DNA from: Oscillospiraceae bacterium
GTDB lineage: Bacteria > Bacillota > Clostridia > Oscillospirales > CAG-272
Reading direction: 5' to 3'
Assembly (NCBI GenBank): GCA_015065395.1
Contig: SVQJ01000106.1
Span: 1 to 6,321, forward strand
Length of the DNA stretch: 6,321 nt
Position numbers and translations under genes: made by a program. Of the stretch, positions 5,487 through 6,321 are shown piece by piece (the stretch's first letter is position 1; each line of letters starts with the position of its first letter). Under the pieces are notes generated by a model, which saw only the letters and a list, made by a program, of their open reading frames with translations, was not told the origin of the DNA and searched no databases.

Positions 5487-5972
5487 ATGACGATCGGACA
5501 GAAACTTTCTGAAAAGAGAAGAAGAGCAGGACTTACGCAGGAATGCGTATCAGAGCACCTTGGAGTAACACCACAGGCAGTTTCAAAATGGGAAAATGAT
5601 GTTTCCTGCCCCGATATATCTCTCCTTCCTGAAATTGCAAGACTCTATAAAACAACTGTTGATGAAATTCTTTCCTGTGAACCCGAAAGGGAAGTAGCGC
5701 TGATTTCCGAAAACGTTCGCAAGGATGTAAACGATATGGTCCTTCATGTTAGCGTGTGCGATGGAGGAGACAAGGTAAAAATAAATCTGCCGCTAATTCT
5801 TGTAACTACTTTGGTGGAATCTGAGTCAATCGGAAATATAAACATCGGAAATGTTAATATGGCAAACATAGATTTCAAAGCAATCCTTGCAATGACACAC
5901 AGTGGTGTTGTCGGAAGACTTTTGGAGATTGAATCTGAGGACGGTGCAACTGTTGTAATTGAGGTTGACTGA
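5487..5972 (+). CDS. XRE-family regulator with LiaX/YvlB-N-like C-terminal domain
   Basis: The 161-aa protein has an N-terminal helix-turn-helix domain (about 4-60) of the clostridial XRE type: helix G15-L-T-Q-E with L25-G-V, recognition helix P29-Q-A-V-S-K-W-E-N, then P42-D-I-S-L-L-P and V58-D-E-I-L. A linker (64-82) leads to a C-terminal domain (about 84-161) with K96-V-K-I-N-L-P, an Asn-rich segment (117-127), G143-R-L-L-E-I-E and D152-G-A-T-V-V-I-E. This resembles the SHOCT-like N-terminal domain of LiaX/YvlB envelope-stress proteins, by memory of the pattern only. It is a cytoplasmic DNA-binding repressor or activator, probably autoregulated, with unknown signal. Start: ATG 5487 with AAAGGA (5472-5477) 9 nt upstream. 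It is followed one base later by a gene for a similar stand-alone domain. Confidence 0.85.
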   Translation: MTIGQKLSEKRRRAGLTQECVSEHLGVTPQAVSKWENDVSCPDISLLPEIARLYKTTVDEILSCEPEREVALISENVRKDVNDMVLHVSVCDGGDKVKINLPLILVTTLVESESIGNINIGNVNMANIDFKAILAMTHSGVVGRLLEIESEDGATVVIEVD

Positions 5973-5973
5973 T

Positions 5974-6201
5974 ATGATCAAGATACGCATATTGGACCCC
6001 GAGAGCGAAAAGGAGAAGGTAATTCCGATACCGTATTTTGCTATGAAGAAAGTACTTGGGGTTGTGATACAAACGGAAAAAGGTAAAGGATGTTTAGATA
6101 AGATCGTAAGCGATCTTAAAAAGTTTTCGAAAAAGAATCCCGGATTTATTTTTGTTGATATAAAGGATAGCGACGGAACTGAGGTAACTATCACTTTATA
6201 G
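5974..6201 (+). CDS. 75-aa stand-alone LiaX/YvlB-N-like domain protein
   Basis: This small soluble protein begins I-K-I-R-I-L-D-P-E (2-10), has I17-P-I-P, a central helix (about 39-54) ending L48-K-K-F-S-K-K, and finishes G57-F-I-F-V-D-I followed by D67-G-T-E-V-T-I-T-L. The order (beta strand, L/I-P, helix, G..., D-G, V-x-I) parallels the C-terminal domain of the preceding regulator, so it is probably a divergent partner or paralogue of that domain. Start: ATG 5974, one base after the regulator's TGA, with GAGG (5961-5964) inside the upstream gene; translation is probably coupled. A TTG at 5959 in frame is unlikely because GAGG would lie inside the coding sequence. It could modulate the regulator by binding it or its ligand. 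That role is inference; only the domain similarity is visible. Confidence 0.8.
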   Translation: MIKIRILDPESEKEKVIPIPYFAMKKVLGVVIQTEKGKGCLDKIVSDLKKFSKKNPGFIFVDIKDSDGTEVTITL

Positions 6202-6219
6202 GCAATTAGATTGATTTAA

Positions 6220-6247
6220 AAATGACGGAGATTACTCTCCGTCATTT
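6220..6247 (+). terminator. Terminator hairpin after the XRE operon
   Basis: A perfect 12-bp stem (6220-6231 with 6236-6247) with a 4-nt loop TTAC, 18 nt after the stop codon. Only the three U residues at the stem end are present and CAGACT follows, so the U-tract is poor. The left arm starts with A residues, so A-U pairs lie at the base of the stem. Confidence 0.7.
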
Positions 6248-6274
6248 CAGACTGTCGAAAAAGGCGCAGACCGC
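6248..6274 (+). repeat. Dispersed 27-nt repeat, copy 2
   Basis: CAGACT, one variable base, TCGAAAAAGGCGCAGA, one variable base, CGC: 25 of 27 positions identical to the reverse complement of 212-238. It is joined directly to the terminator hairpin of the XRE operon. Its GACTGTCG core also occurs at the right end of the hairpin at 32-87. Confidence 0.75.
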
Positions 6275-6321
6275 CCTATAGGCAAGTTAAAGAGAGCAAG
6301 TAACATCTCTTACATCTGAAA

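Larger units (their letters stand above)
6197..6285 (+). repeat. 9-nt direct repeat enclosing the terminator and repeat module
   Basis: TATAGGCAA occurs at 6197-6205, overlapping the stop codon, and again at 6277-6285, each followed by a similar TTA-rich stretch. The 71 bases between hold the terminator hairpin and the 27-nt repeat. This could be a target-site duplication from insertion of a small non-autonomous element, or a local duplication. A 9-nt match at this distance may also be chance. Confidence 0.35.

Overview
The window looks like chromosome from an uncultured or gut-type Clostridia (Firmicutes), most likely the Oscillospirales/Ruminococcus side. This rests on strong GAGG/GGAGG ribosome binding sites, sigma-A promoters with TGn extended -10 boxes, DUF1846 and DUF1294 proteins of clostridial type, a clostridial XRE regulator, and intergenic repeats built on GACTGTCG. 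The species cannot be named from the sequence. No tRNA, rRNA, CRISPR array, transposase, integrase or phage gene was seen.

Layout. 1-267 is non-coding: a 27-bp-stem hairpin (32-87), a small hairpin (109-128) and one copy of a dispersed 27-nt repeat (212-238). Nothing else is supportable there. 268-794 is a leftward two-gene operon: a DUF1294 membrane protein, then a 71-aa two-helix membrane protein. The gap 795-936 holds two back-to-back promoters. 937-2418 encodes a complete DUF1846 (UPF0371-type) protein, closed by a 12-bp hairpin.

2485-5351 is a self-contained two-gene unit with its own promoter, a 19-nt gap between genes and a closing hairpin. It encodes a cytoplasmic DUF4838 glycosidase-like protein (590 aa) and a xylose-isomerase-like TIM-barrel protein (320 aa). 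Together they suggest a small pathway for an unidentified sugar or glycoside, and they are the best candidate for undescribed biochemistry here. The region 5352-5486 has a G-depleted C/A-rich stretch and a palindromic operator candidate.

5487-6201 is a two-gene unit: an XRE regulator with a C-terminal LiaX/YvlB-N-like (SHOCT-like) domain, and, one base later, a 75-aa protein that resembles that C-terminal domain standing alone. It closes with a 12-bp hairpin followed directly by the second, inverted copy of the 27-nt repeat (6248-6274). The last 36 bases (6286-6321) show nothing recognisable.

Overall this reads as a chain of short independent transcription units. Most encode domain-of-unknown-function proteins, and the outermost units end next to copies of the same intergenic repeat.
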